Shown in pieces: positions 11,938 to 19,377 of a DNA stretch of 23,431 nt (the first letter of the stretch is position 1; each line of letters begins with the position of its first letter). A model generated the notes under the pieces. The model did no database searches. It saw nothing but the letters and a program-made list of their open reading frames with translations, and was not told the DNA's origin. Source of the DNA: Clostridia bacterium. Lineage in GTDB: Bacteria; Bacillota; Clostridia; Christensenellales; CAG-314. The position numbers were made by a program, and so were the translations under genes. Location of the stretch: the NCBI GenBank assembly GCA_017407305.1, contig JAFQWS010000093.1, positions 1-23,431 on the forward strand. The letters run 5' to 3'.

Positions 11938-14183
11938 AATGCTTTTTTCTTAAATATCAATCCTTTTGTGTGCAAATGAATAAGCACAAATACAATTGTC
12001 CAAATTGCAACAAAGATAAATGCCGTCCACCACCAAGTGCCAATTACGTACACCATCATGGAAACAATGTAACTTGTTGCCAACCAGAACAACAAAGTGT
12101 TTCTAAAGGTTTTTGAGTTGGGAGATTCCAATTTTGCCGTTGCAACTGCTGCAAAGCAAGGAATTGTCGTCATGTTAAATGCAATAAATGCCAACAATGC
12201 AGGAATTGTGATGCTTGTTGCGTCAATCAACGCGACAACGGAAGAAACACCTTCTTCCACTTCCACAAAGCCACTTACGATACACGCTGCCAACGTTCCA
12301 AAGGTTGCAATTACGTTTTCTTTGGCAATGAGTCCTGTGATTGCTGCAACGCCAAACACCCACGCCCAGCTTGTCAATTGAGAACCAAAACCCAAAGGGG
12401 TAAACAAAGGAACAATCAAACTGCCCAATCCTGCCAAAATGCTTTGGTCAATGTTTTCGTCTGTCAAGAATTGCCAATTCCAATTGAAGTGGCTGACAAA
12501 CCAAATGACAACGGTGCTTGCCAAAATGATGGTAAAGGCTTTTTCCAAGAAATGTTTGAGTTTGTCCCAAACGTGCAACAACAAACTTACTGCTTGAGGT
12601 TTTCTGTACGTAGGCAATTCCATAATAAAGGGTGTTACGTCCCCTTTCATGGAGGTTGATCTCATCAAAATGACGGAAACAATGGCTGTAACAATGCCGA
12701 TGACGTACATTGAATATGTAATAACGTCTGCGTTGCCAACTCCAAATCTCATGACGATTGCTCCCGAAATGGCTGTCAAAATGGGAAGTTTTGCACCACA
12801 ACTGAAAAAGGGAATAACTCTTATCGTTGCAGTTCTTTCCTTTTGGTCAAGCAACGTTCTTGTATTGACCATTGCAGGCACCGAGCAACCAAAGCCCATA
12901 ATCATGGGCATGACAGCACGCCCAGAAAGACCAAACTTTCTAAACAATCTGTCCAAAATGAAAGCTACTCTTGCCATATAGCCGGAGTCTTCCAAAATGG
13001 AGAAAAGCAAAAACAAAACCAATATTTGAGGAAGGAAAGACAAGACTCCTGCCAAACCACCCAAAATGCCGTCACACAAAAGGCCAATTGCCCATTCACT
13101 TGCGCCGAGTGTTGTCAATGCGCCGTTTGCCCAATCAATGAAACTGAAAGTTGCAACGTCCAAAAGGTTGAACAACACCACACCAGGGGACGCCAAAGAT
13201 CCGTCGCCAAACAAACCTTCAAATGCAGTACCTTCCAAACTTGTCCAATTTTCCAACAAGCCTCCCAAAAACAGGAAGTTCTCCGAGAAAGTAAGGTGGA
13301 AAACGACAAACATAATTGCCAAAAAGATGGGAATTCCCCAAATTTTGTGAGTGATAACTTTGTCGGCTTTGTCCGACTTTGTGTTTTTGTCTTTGCCGTG
13401 TTGAACGGCTTTCTTTACTGCCAACGTGTAGTGTTTGGTAATGTGCTTATATCTTGCATCAGCGACGATTGCATCAAAATCCGTACCAAACGTGTCGTCT
13501 TTGAACGTCTTTTTAAATTCTTCCACAACCTTTGTGGGTTGAGGGTGCGCAGCAACTTCCAACTCGTCCATTTCCACAAGTTTAACTGCGTGGAAAAGGC
13601 TGTCTTCAACGCCAAGTCCGTCCAAGGCAATTTTGCAGTCACCAATCAAGTGAACCAATTCGGTGTTTTCCAAAACAGTCTTTCCTTTACGCTTTGTTTT
13701 GCTTGCTTCAAAGGCACGTCTCATCAATTCATCCACGCCGTCTGTATGCAAGGCAGAAATGCTTACAACGGGCAAGCCGATTTTTTCTTCCAAAACTTTT
13801 ACGTCAATTTCAACACCGCTTTTTTTGACTTCGTCCATCATATTGAGGGCAACGACGACGGGAACGTCAATTTCCAACAATTGCGTTGTCAAATAGAGGT
13901 TTCTTTCCAAGTTAGTTGCATCCACAATGTTGATGACGCAGTCGGGATGTTCTTTCAAAATAAAATTTCTTGAAATAACTTCTTCGGGCGTATAGGGAGA
14001 AAGGGAATAAATTCCGGGCAAGTCAATGATGGAAATGGGTTCAGGAAGTTTTTTGTATAAACCTTCTCTTTTGTCAACGGTAACACCAGGCCAGTTGCCC
14101 ACGTGGGCAGTTGCTCCCGTCAGCGCGTTGAAAAGGGTTGTTTTTCCTGCATTGGGATTTCCTGCAAGAGCAAATTTTTTCAT
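11934..14183 (-). CDS. feoB: Ferrous iron transport protein B
   Basis: 749 residues, normal for FeoB. The N-terminal G domain shows G1 GNPNAGKT (8-15), a G2 threonine in VGNWPGVTVD, G3 DLPG (54-57) and G4 NMMD (114-117). A helical guanine-dissociation-inhibitor-like segment follows to about 270, then a membrane part with two Gate domains and about 8-10 helices. The conserved GFGCSVPA motif in DRLFRKFGLSGRAVMPMIMG and following residues, and PFFSCGAKLPIL, contain the cysteines implicated in iron passage. It imports Fe(II) under anaerobic or acidic conditions, driven or gated by GTP. The ATG overlaps the feoA stop by four bases. The C-terminus ends with a hydrophobic helix and FKKKAL before the overlapping Cys-rich gene. 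Confidence 0.98.
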   Translation of the reverse strand: MKKFALAGNPNAGKTTLFNALTGATAHVGNWPGVTVDKREGLYKKLPEPISIIDLPGIYSLSPYTPEEVISRNFILKEHPDCVINIVDATNLERNLYLTTQLLEIDVPVVVALNMMDEVKKSGVEIDVKVLEEKIGLPVVSISALHTDGVDELMRRAFEASKTKRKGKTVLENTELVHLIGDCKIALDGLGVEDSLFHAVKLVEMDELEVAAHPQPTKVVEEFKKTFKDDTFGTDFDAIVADARYKHITKHYTLAVKKAVQHGKDKNTKSDKADKVITHKIWGIPIFLAIMFVVFHLTFSENFLFLGGLLENWTSLEGTAFEGLFGDGSLASPGVVLFNLLDVATFSFIDWANGALTTLGASEWAIGLLCDGILGGLAGVLSFLPQILVLFLLFSILEDSGYMARVAFILDRLFRKFGLSGRAVMPMIMGFGCSVPAMVNTRTLLDQKERTATIRVIPFFSCGAKLPILTAISGAIVMRFGVGNADVITYSMYVIGIVTAIVSVILMRSTSMKGDVTPFIMELPTYRKPQAVSLLLHVWDKLKHFLEKAFTIILASTVVIWFVSHFNWNWQFLTDENIDQSILAGLGSLIVPLFTPLGFGSQLTSWAWVFGVAAITGLIAKENVIATFGTLAACIVSGFVEVEEGVSSVVALIDATSITIPALLAFIAFNMTTIPCFAAVATAKLESPNSKTFRNTLLFWLATSYIVSMMVYVIGTWWWTAFIFVAIWTIVFVLIHLHTKGLIFKKKAL

Positions 14184-14413
14184 TTTGTTTCCTCCACTGT
14201 GACCAAAGAAGCCTCGGTTTTTCTCAATGCTACTTCATAGCCACGCAACGTCACTTCGATAGGATCGCCCAAAGGGGCTTTTTTTCTTACGAAAATTTCC
14301 GTTCCGGGAGTGATGCCCATATCAAACAAGCGTCTTCTCAGTTTTCCTTCGCCTGCGACGAAGGTTACCGTTCCACTTTTGCCAATTTCCAATTGACTAA
14401 GTTTAATTTTCAT
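14180..14413 (-). CDS. feoA: Ferrous iron transport protein A
   Basis: A 77-residue cytoplasmic SH3-like protein with the FeoA pattern: MKIKLSQLEIGKSGTVTFV, LRRRLFDMGITPGTEIFVRK, and PLGDPIEVTLRGYEVALRK. It is thought to bind FeoB and support Fe(II) uptake. A strong AAAGGAGAG precedes the ATG. First gene of feoA-feoB-Cys-rich with four-base overlaps throughout. The operon starts at the TTGACA/TAAAAT promoter at 14458-14486 and is flanked by two palindromes that are candidate iron- or TetR-regulated operators. Confidence 0.96.
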   Translation of the reverse strand: MKIKLSQLEIGKSGTVTFVAGEGKLRRRLFDMGITPGTEIFVRKKAPLGDPIEVTLRGYEVALRKTEASLVTVEETK

Positions 14414-14434
14414 TTGTCTCTCCTTTAAAAAGTG

Positions 14435-14451
14435 AAATATGTTTCATATTT
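14435..14451. promoter_or_regulatory. Palindrome at the feo transcription start, candidate operator
   Basis: AAATATGTTTCATATTT on the plus strand is a perfect 7-base inverted repeat with a 3-base centre, covering the predicted +1 to +17 of the feo transcript, an ideal repressor position. It shares AAATATGAAA with the palindrome at 14499-14522. It does not match a Fur or PerR box by eye. Confidence 0.55.
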
Positions 14452-14457
14452 GCTTTT

Positions 14458-14486
14458 ATTTTAGTTGCACTCCTTGTTTTTGTCAA
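14458..14486 (-). promoter_or_regulatory. feoA promoter
   Basis: TTGACA (14481-14486), 17 bases, TAAAAT (14458-14463) on the minus strand; predicted start near 14451 with a leader of about 38 bases. Confidence 0.8.
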
Positions 14487-14498
14487 GCAAAATGAGCC

Positions 14499-14522
14499 AA
14501 ATATGAAAAATTTTTCACATTT
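14499..14522. promoter_or_regulatory. Second palindrome between feoA and tetR, candidate operator
   Basis: A 24-base near-perfect inverted repeat (AAATATGAAAAA with TTTTTCACATTT, one mismatch pair) lies 12 bases upstream of the feo -35 and 24 bases before the tetR -35. It shares half-site AAATATGAAA with 14435-14451, so one regulator may bind both, 67 bases centre to centre. Confidence 0.5.
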
Positions 14523-14546
14523 GCCCCTAAAAGTCTATGCTATCTA

Positions 14547-14575
14547 TTGCAAAAAATTAACTTTTGGTGTATAAT
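14547..14575 (+). promoter_or_regulatory. Promoter of the TetR-family gene
   Basis: TTGCAA (14547-14552), 17 bases, TATAAT (14570-14575); predicted start near 14582, about 10 bases before the GGAGG of the tetR gene. Confidence 0.7.
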
Positions 14576-14599
14576 TTAAGTGTAATTTTGGAGGAAAAT

Positions 14600-15202
14600 A
14601 TGGCCGACGTAATTAGACAACCCAAACAAAAACGGGCTATTGAAAAGAAAAATAAAATAATTGAAGCCGGCTACCAACTTTTTGCTGACGATGGTTATTT
14701 CAATACCAACACCGAACAGATTGCAAAAAAGGCAGGGGTGTCCACGGGAATACTTTATAGCTATTTCCACGACAAATTGGACGTTTTGGTGGAAGTGTTA
14801 GATATCTACGTCAACAACGTCTATTTGCCCATTGTAAAATCTTTGGAAAAATTGGATGCTCTCAATTTTGACGAAATTTTACCCAATGTGCTGGACAACG
14901 TTGTATGTCTTCACAAAGAAAACCACAACATGCACGAAGCTTTGCACTCTTTGACGGCAAGCGTTCCTGTCGTCAACGACAAATTTATTGAATTGCAAGA
15001 CCAAGTTACCAAACGAATTGCAACCAAACTTGTTGACCTTGGCTACAACTTAGGCAACGTTTTCGAACGAGTTCACCTTGCTGTGGAAATTGTTCAATTG
15101 TTCAGTCACGAGTGTGTTTTTGACAATCACGCCTACATTGATTATCAATCAATGAAATCCATCGTCTTGAAAATGTTGAAAGACTTGTTTGTTCATCAAT
15201 AG
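14600..15202 (+). CDS. TetR/AcrR-family transcriptional regulator
   Basis: The ATG at 14600 follows GGAGGAAAAT and gives 200 residues; an upstream in-frame ATG at 14564 overlaps the -10 box and is rejected. Residues 12-60 form a TetR helix-turn-helix: KKNKIIEAGYQLFADDGYFN and TEQIAKKAGVSTGILYSYFH followed by DKLDVL. The C-terminal 140 residues are helical, as expected for ligand binding and dimerisation, without a recognisable ligand motif. It is divergent from feoA, and the shared spacer holds two palindromes, so it may repress itself and perhaps feo. It could alternatively control a distant gene. It runs against the replication fork and is followed by a strong terminator. Confidence 0.92.
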   Translation: MADVIRQPKQKRAIEKKNKIIEAGYQLFADDGYFNTNTEQIAKKAGVSTGILYSYFHDKLDVLVEVLDIYVNNVYLPIVKSLEKLDALNFDEILPNVLDNVVCLHKENHNMHEALHSLTASVPVVNDKFIELQDQVTKRIATKLVDLGYNLGNVFERVHLAVEIVQLFSHECVFDNHAYIDYQSMKSIVLKMLKDLFVHQ

Positions 15203-15261
15203 CACAATTTGTGCACGAACCTTGTGGTTTTTACACACAAAGTCCACTTTTTGCAAAATAG

Positions 15262-15308
15262 AAAACACTTGCATCAAACATATTGATTTGTTGCAAGTGT
15301 TTTTTTTG
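15262..15308 (+). terminator. Bidirectional terminator between tetR and the zinc-ribbon gene
   Basis: AAAACACTTGCA (15262-15273) pairs with TGCAAGTGTTTT (15292-15303), followed by further T. It serves tetR on the plus strand and can also stop the convergent zinc-ribbon transcript. Bases 15203-15261 show nothing else. Confidence 0.85.
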
Positions 15309-15335
15309 TTGGTTCAAACCTCAAAATTTTTTACC

Positions 15336-15470
15336 CTATTTTTTAGAGAATGTTGTGTTTGTACATCTAGGGCAAGGGGGCAACGTTTGGTTTTCGTCCA
15401 TCTGAAGATTTTGTCCACAGTTGCGACAAACGTATGTGCCTTGACCGATTGTTTCGCCTGTTTTGTACAT
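15336..15470 (-). CDS. Small zinc-ribbon protein
   Basis: A 44-residue protein, MYKTGETIGQGTYVCRNCGQ then NLQMDENQTLPPCPRCTNTTFSKK. Two CxxC knuckles (C15/C18 and C33/C36) with 14 residues between them form a rubredoxin-like zinc ribbon. Such mini zinc ribbons are frequent in clostridia; their function is not established. TTAGGAGG stands six bases before the ATG at 15468-15470. A weak promoter (TTGATG with TATAAA/TAAATT) may lie in 15480-15530. It is a single gene between convergent tetR and glf's terminator. Confidence 0.85.
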   Translation of the reverse strand: MYKTGETIGQGTYVCRNCGQNLQMDENQTLPPCPRCTNTTFSKK

Positions 15471-15545
15471 GATGGCCTCCTAAATAGAATTTATATTTTA
15501 ATAGCGCTACCATCAATATTGTGTTTCTCTTTTTTAAATTTAGTC

Positions 15546-15576
15546 AAAAAAAGACGAGAAAATTTCTCGTCTTTTT
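15546..15576 (-). terminator. Terminator of the uppP-glf operon
   Basis: AAAAAGACGAGAAA (15548-15561) is complementary to TTTCTCGTCTTTTT (15563-15576); the minus-strand hairpin ends in a T tract three bases beyond the glf stop codon. Confidence 0.85.
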
Positions 15577-15579
15577 GTT

Positions 15580-16683
15580 TTAGCCAAGTTGTTCTTTGGA
15601 AAAATTCAATGCTCTTTCAATTACCAAGTGCATGTCATAGTATTTGTATTCGCCCAAGCGACCAACAAACTTGACCTTTTCTCCTTTTGCCTTTTCGGCA
15701 TACTTTTGATAAAGGGCATTGTTTTTGTCGTTGTTTACAGGATAATAGGGTTCGTCGCCTTTTTGCCAAGTTTTGGAATGTTCTTTTGTGATGATTGTTC
15801 CTATTTGTCCAGGTTGTACGTCAAAATGTTTGTGTTCAATGATACGTGTATAAGGTGTTTGGCTGTCGGTATAGTTTACCACGGCATTTCCTTGATAGTT
15901 GTCGCAATCCAAAACTTCGGTAACGAAATTCAAGCTTCTATATTCCAATGCACCAAAGCAATAGTCAAAGTATTTGTCAATTTGCCCGGAGAACAACACT
16001 TCATCGGCAACGTTGTCCAATTCCTCTTTATGTTCAAAGTAATCGCAATTCAATCTGACGTCGCAACCTTCAAACATTTTTTCCACCATTTTGGTGTATC
16101 CACCTTCGGGGATTCCTTGATATTTGTCGTTGAAATAGTTGTTGTCAAAGGTAAAACGCAAAGGCAATCTTTTGATGATAAAGGAAGGCAAATCGGTACA
16201 TTTTTGTCCCCATTGTTTTTCGGTATAATCTTTTACCAACGTTTGATAAATGTCTTTACCCACCAAAGAAATTGCTTGTTCTTCCAAATTTTTGGGTTCG
16301 GTTATTCCGCTTTCCTTTACTTGTTGAGCAATTTTTTCCTTTGCTTGTTGAGGTGTGATAACTCCCCACATTTGGTAAAAGGTGTTCATGTTGAAAGGCA
16401 AGTTGTACAATTTTCCTTTATAGTTGGCAACAGGGGAGTTTGTAAAACGATTGAAAGTTGCAAATTGATTTACAAAATTCCAAACTTCTTTGTTGCTGGT
16501 ATGGAAAATATGTGCGCCATATTTATGGACGTGAATTCCATTTTGACAATATGTAAAAATGTTTCCTGCAATATGATCTCTTTTTTCCACAACCAAACAT
16601 GTTTTTCCTTTTTTAATTGCGTTGTGAGCAAAAACTGCATTAAAAAGACCTGCGCCTACCAATAAATAATCATAACGTTTCAT
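15580..16683 (-). CDS. glf: UDP-galactopyranose mutase
   Basis: 367 residues, the usual size. The N-terminal FAD-binding fold starts YDYLLVGAGLFNAVFAHNAI with VVEKRDHIAGN, and the family motifs HKYGAHIFHTSNKEVW, TEKQWG and PEGGYTKMVEKM are all present; GRLGEYKYYDMHLVIERAL closes the active site. The enzyme interconverts UDP-galactopyranose and UDP-galactofuranose in the cytoplasm for galactofuranose-containing surface glycans. GAGGTG precedes the ATG, which is 26 bases after the uppP stop, so the two are co-transcribed. No galactofuranosyltransferase is in the window, so the product glycan is unknown. Confidence 0.97.
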   Translation of the reverse strand: MKRYDYLLVGAGLFNAVFAHNAIKKGKTCLVVEKRDHIAGNIFTYCQNGIHVHKYGAHIFHTSNKEVWNFVNQFATFNRFTNSPVANYKGKLYNLPFNMNTFYQMWGVITPQQAKEKIAQQVKESGITEPKNLEEQAISLVGKDIYQTLVKDYTEKQWGQKCTDLPSFIIKRLPLRFTFDNNYFNDKYQGIPEGGYTKMVEKMFEGCDVRLNCDYFEHKEELDNVADEVLFSGQIDKYFDYCFGALEYRSLNFVTEVLDCDNYQGNAVVNYTDSQTPYTRIIEHKHFDVQPGQIGTIITKEHSKTWQKGDEPYYPVNNDKNNALYQKYAEKAKGEKVKFVGRLGEYKYYDMHLVIERALNFSKEQLG

Positions 16684-16709
16684 TTTTTCACCTCAATAAA
16701 GGATTTTTT

Positions 16710-17480
16710 TTATTTAAAGATAAAAAGTACAACTGCCAATGCTGTCAAATAGACGGAAAACCATTTGAAGTTGGATGTTTTTATCAATTTAATCAACAAA
16801 TTAATTGCCACAATGCCTGTCAATCCTGCAACAATTACGGCAACGGCAACGTTGTACCAAGGAGTTCCGCCCAAAGACGGTGTGGGGTTGGCAACAAATT
16901 TTACCACTTCCAAAAGCAAACTGCCAAAAATTACAGGGATGCTCATCAAAAAGGAAAACTTTGCAACTTCTTCTTTATCCCCTTTGGCAAACACACCAAA
17001 TGCAACCGTTGTTCCACTGCGTGAAAGTCCGGGCAAAACTGCCAAAGCTTGTCCCAACCCCATCAAAAGGGCCATTTTTGTGGAAAGTTGTTTGTTTTCT
17101 TTTGTCTTTTTTGCCACAATTTCGCACACCACCAAAAGAATTGCCGTTGCCAAAAAAGTAAAAGGCAAAACGTCCAAGTTGTACAAATATTGGTCGATAA
17201 CGTCGGACAAAGTAAATCCAACAATACCTGCGGGAATTGATGCAACAACCCACAACAACAATCTTTTGGGATTTTTGAAAGTGTCAATTATATAGTCAAA
17301 CAAAACTATACAAACGGCAATCAACGTTCCAAAATGCAACAATAAAGACAGCAACAAATTGCTTTCAACGTTTACACCTATCAAATCTTGTACCAACAAC
17401 AAGTGTCCGGAACTGGATACGGGAAGAAACTCTGTCAACCCTTGCACAGCACCCAACAAAACTGATTGCCAAAAATTCAT
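16710..17480 (-). CDS. uppP: Undecaprenyl-diphosphate phosphatase
   Basis: 256 residues, about seven or eight membrane helices. The diagnostic motifs are VQGLTEFLPVSSSGHLLL near residue 13 (catalytic Glu and Ser region) and LPGLSRSGTTVAFG near 150 (catalytic Arg region). The enzyme recycles undecaprenyl pyrophosphate to the monophosphate carrier for peptidoglycan and surface polysaccharide synthesis and can confer bacitracin tolerance. AAGGAAG precedes the ATG. Its own promoter is at 17513-17541 and glf follows in the operon, so both genes concern envelope polymer building blocks. Confidence 0.97.
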   Translation of the reverse strand: MNFWQSVLLGAVQGLTEFLPVSSSGHLLLVQDLIGVNVESNLLLSLLLHFGTLIAVCIVLFDYIIDTFKNPKRLLLWVVASIPAGIVGFTLSDVIDQYLYNLDVLPFTFLATAILLVVCEIVAKKTKENKQLSTKMALLMGLGQALAVLPGLSRSGTTVAFGVFAKGDKEEVAKFSFLMSIPVIFGSLLLEVVKFVANPTPSLGGTPWYNVAVAVIVAGLTGIVAINLLIKLIKTSNFKWFSVYLTALAVVLFIFK

Positions 17481-17512
17481 TTCAACTTCCTTTTGCTATT
17501 TCACTAACTTAT

Positions 17513-17541
17513 ATTTTACCAAATTAACCTTTTTAGGTCAA
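17513..17541 (-). promoter_or_regulatory. Promoter of uppP-glf
   Basis: TTGACC (17536-17541), 17 bases, TAAAAT (17513-17518) on the minus strand, with predicted start about 25 bases before the uppP ATG. Confidence 0.75.
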
Positions 17542-17602
17542 TGCCTATTTTTCTTTTTACTTTTATTGTTTACTTATTGAAAAATTTTATCTTGGTTTCA
17601 AT

Positions 17603-17630
17603 AAAAAAAGGAAACGATTTCGTTTCCTTT
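17603..17630 (-). terminator. dnaA terminator
   Basis: AAAGGAAACG (17607-17616) pairs with CGTTTCCTTT (17621-17630) around four bases and is followed by a T run on the minus strand. The hairpin begins at the last base of the dnaA stop codon. Confidence 0.9.
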
Positions 17631-18991
17631 TATCTTTTCAAGATTTTATCTTTTATGTCTTTTACTTGTGAAGCTGTGTTGCTGTTTGTTTTGATTTGAT
17701 CACTGATGATATCTCTTGCATACATAATGGTTGTGTGATGTCTGCCACCAAAATATTCACCAATGGATTCAAGAGGAACAGTCAACAACTCTCTTGCCAA
17801 ATACATTGCAATTTGTCTGGGATAAGCAATACCTTTGTTTTTCTTTTTGCCCACCATTGCTTCTTTGGAAACTCTAAAGTATTCACAAGTTGCATCAACA
17901 ATTTTTTCAATGGACAAAATTTCTTGTTGATCGTCGCCGTAGTCATCCAATGCTTGATATACAACGGACATATCGTTGTAGTCGCCACCCACCAACATTG
18001 CTTGGGAAATGATTCTGTTGAGCAAACCTTCCATTTCTCTAACGTTTGTTTTGCAACGATCGGCAATAATTTTTAAAACGTCCATAGAAACTTGTGCATG
18101 GAAGTTGATTGCTTTCTTTTGCAAAATGGCAATTCTTGTTTCAAAATCTGGCGGATTGATGCTGGAAATAACACCCATTGCAAAACGTGTGCGCAATCTT
18201 TCTTCAATGTTGATTTCTTTGGGAGGTCTGTCCGAACAAATGACGATTTGTTTGTTTGCCATATACAAATCATTGAAAGTGTGGAAAAACTCTTCCAACG
18301 TAACTTCTGTATTTGCCAAAAATTGAATATCGTCAATCATCAACAAATCTACACTGCGATACTTATTTCTAAATTTTTTAGTTGCATCAGGATCTTTTGT
18401 TCCCGAACGCACTGCTTCAATAAGTTCGTTGGTAAACTTTTCACTTGTTGTGTAAATTGTTTTCATTTCAGGGTGATTTTTCTTGACGTAATTGCCAATT
18501 GCATGCAAAAGGTGAGTTTTGCCAAGGCCAACACCGCTATGAATAAACAAAGGATTGTATTTTCCACCGGGCACTTCTGCTACTGCTTTGCAAACCGCCG
18601 CTGCGTGTTGATTGCTTTTGCCAACGATAAAATTGTCAAAAGTATAATTTTCTACAAAAGAGGATTGCTCGATATCTTCAAAGAAATTTTCTTTGGAAAC
18701 TGGTATATCTACTTCCTTTTCAAGTTTGTCTATATCTTTCAATTCGGCTTCTAAAACAATTTTTACTTCTGTAATGGTAGGGAAAACTGTTGACGTTGCT
18801 TGTTTTAAAAGTTCTTTGTGGTTTTCGTTTACAATTCTCTTCAATGCAGGGCTTTGAGCAAGCAAAATGAGAGTGTCATTGTAAACACCCACAGGTTCCA
18901 AATTGCTGATATAAACGTCATAAGTAAGTGTGGTAACTTTGCTTTGAACTTCTATCAAAACGTTGTTCCATAATTGGTTTAATTTAATCAT
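17630..18991 (-). CDS. dnaA: Chromosomal replication initiator DnaA
   Basis: The ATG at 18989-18991 follows GAGGA by eight bases, giving 453 residues; an upstream in-frame GTG at 19018 lies within the -10 box and is rejected. Domain I covers residues 1-80 (LWNNVLIEVQSKVTTLTYDV). The AAA+ domain has Walker A GVGLGKTH (153-160), Walker B LLMIDD (216-221) and the sensor region. Domain IV has the DNA-binding signature ESIGEYFGGRHHTTIMYA near the C-terminus. It binds DnaA boxes and melts oriC. The gene is divergent from dnaN with the origin between them, unlike the usual dnaA-dnaN tandem. A DnaA-box-like site overlaps its promoter, consistent with autoregulation. Confidence 0.99.
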   Translation of the reverse strand: MIKLNQLWNNVLIEVQSKVTTLTYDVYISNLEPVGVYNDTLILLAQSPALKRIVNENHKELLKQATSTVFPTITEVKIVLEAELKDIDKLEKEVDIPVSKENFFEDIEQSSFVENYTFDNFIVGKSNQHAAAVCKAVAEVPGGKYNPLFIHSGVGLGKTHLLHAIGNYVKKNHPEMKTIYTTSEKFTNELIEAVRSGTKDPDATKKFRNKYRSVDLLMIDDIQFLANTEVTLEEFFHTFNDLYMANKQIVICSDRPPKEINIEERLRTRFAMGVISSINPPDFETRIAILQKKAINFHAQVSMDVLKIIADRCKTNVREMEGLLNRIISQAMLVGGDYNDMSVVYQALDDYGDDQQEILSIEKIVDATCEYFRVSKEAMVGKKKNKGIAYPRQIAMYLARELLTVPLESIGEYFGGRHHTTIMYARDIISDQIKTNSNTASQVKDIKDKILKR

Positions 18992-19009
18992 TTGTCTATC
19001 CTCGCATAT

Positions 19010-19037
19010 ATTATACACTAAAAAAGACTTTTTGCAA
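19010..19037 (-). promoter_or_regulatory. dnaA promoter, overlapping a DnaA-box-like site
   Basis: TTGCAA (19032-19037), 16 bases, TATAAT (19010-19015) on the minus strand; the start would be about 12 bases before the dnaA ATG codon. The plus strand at 19011-19019 reads TTATACACT, one base from a DnaA box, so DnaA could block its own promoter. Confidence 0.65.
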
Positions 19038-19365
19038 GTATTTTTATTCTTTGGTTTATTTCAGTATCTTTTACCCCTTTTTTGCCTTAAAAAGTGGGGA
19101 AAACTCTTGCTTTTTTACTATATTTTCTTTATAATAAAAACAACACTATAAACGATAGTTTTGTTTGATTTTGTGTAAAATTATTGGGCTTTCCACAAAA
19201 GTTATCCACACAAATTATGTCTAAAATATACCCATATTTTGTGGCTTGGTTTGTTTAAATTTTCAATATGTTGTGATTACTTTGTTTATTTATTTGGTTT
19301 TACACAAACTCACACCAACTACTACTACCACTACTTTTGAAAATTGTTAATAACTATCGTCAACA
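19011..19365. other. Chromosomal replication origin oriC between dnaA and dnaN
   Basis: This 386-base, gene-free spacer (18992-19377) holds a perfect DnaA box TTATCCACA (19202-19210), matches to TTWTNCACA at 19172-19180 (minus) and 19298-19306 (plus), and single-mismatch sites at 19011-19019 (TTATACACT), 19095-19103 (minus) and 19189-19197 (CTTTCCACA). AT-rich stretches lie at 19211-19297 and 19335-19355. A DnaA-trio-like element (19319-19334) sits between the last box and the AT-rich stretch beside dnaN, which is therefore the likely unwinding site. A 9-base inverted repeat, ACGATAGTT (19152-19160) and AACTATCGT (19352-19360), brackets the box cluster. No dnaN promoter could be placed with confidence. 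Confidence 0.85.
19319..19334 (-). other. DnaA-trio-like element
   Basis: The plus strand reads CTACTACTACCACTAC, so the complementary strand read 3' to 5' is GAT GAT GAT GGT GAT G, matching the repeated 3'-(G/A)A(T/A) trinucleotides on which DnaA assembles on single strand in Bacillus subtilis (one triplet deviates). It lies 13 bases after a DnaA box and is followed by AT-rich DNA, as expected. Confidence 0.65.
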
Positions 19366-19377
19366 ACGGAGGACACT

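Noticed and set aside
12843..13973. 376-codon frame antisense to feoB
   Set aside because: It is composed of Cys/Gln/Asn runs typical of antisense reading; feoB is certain on the other strand.
14414..14599. Riboswitch or classical Fur box in the feo/tetR spacer
   Set aside because: The leader is only about 38 bases and the palindromes do not match GATAATGATAATCATTATC or PerR-type sites.
15589..16665. 358-codon frame antisense to glf
   Set aside because: It lies fully inside a clear UDP-galactopyranose mutase gene and shows no family motif or ribosome site.
18992..19018. GTG start at 19018 for dnaA
   Set aside because: It overlaps the -10 box; the ATG at 18991 follows GAGGA and gives the normal DnaA N-terminus.
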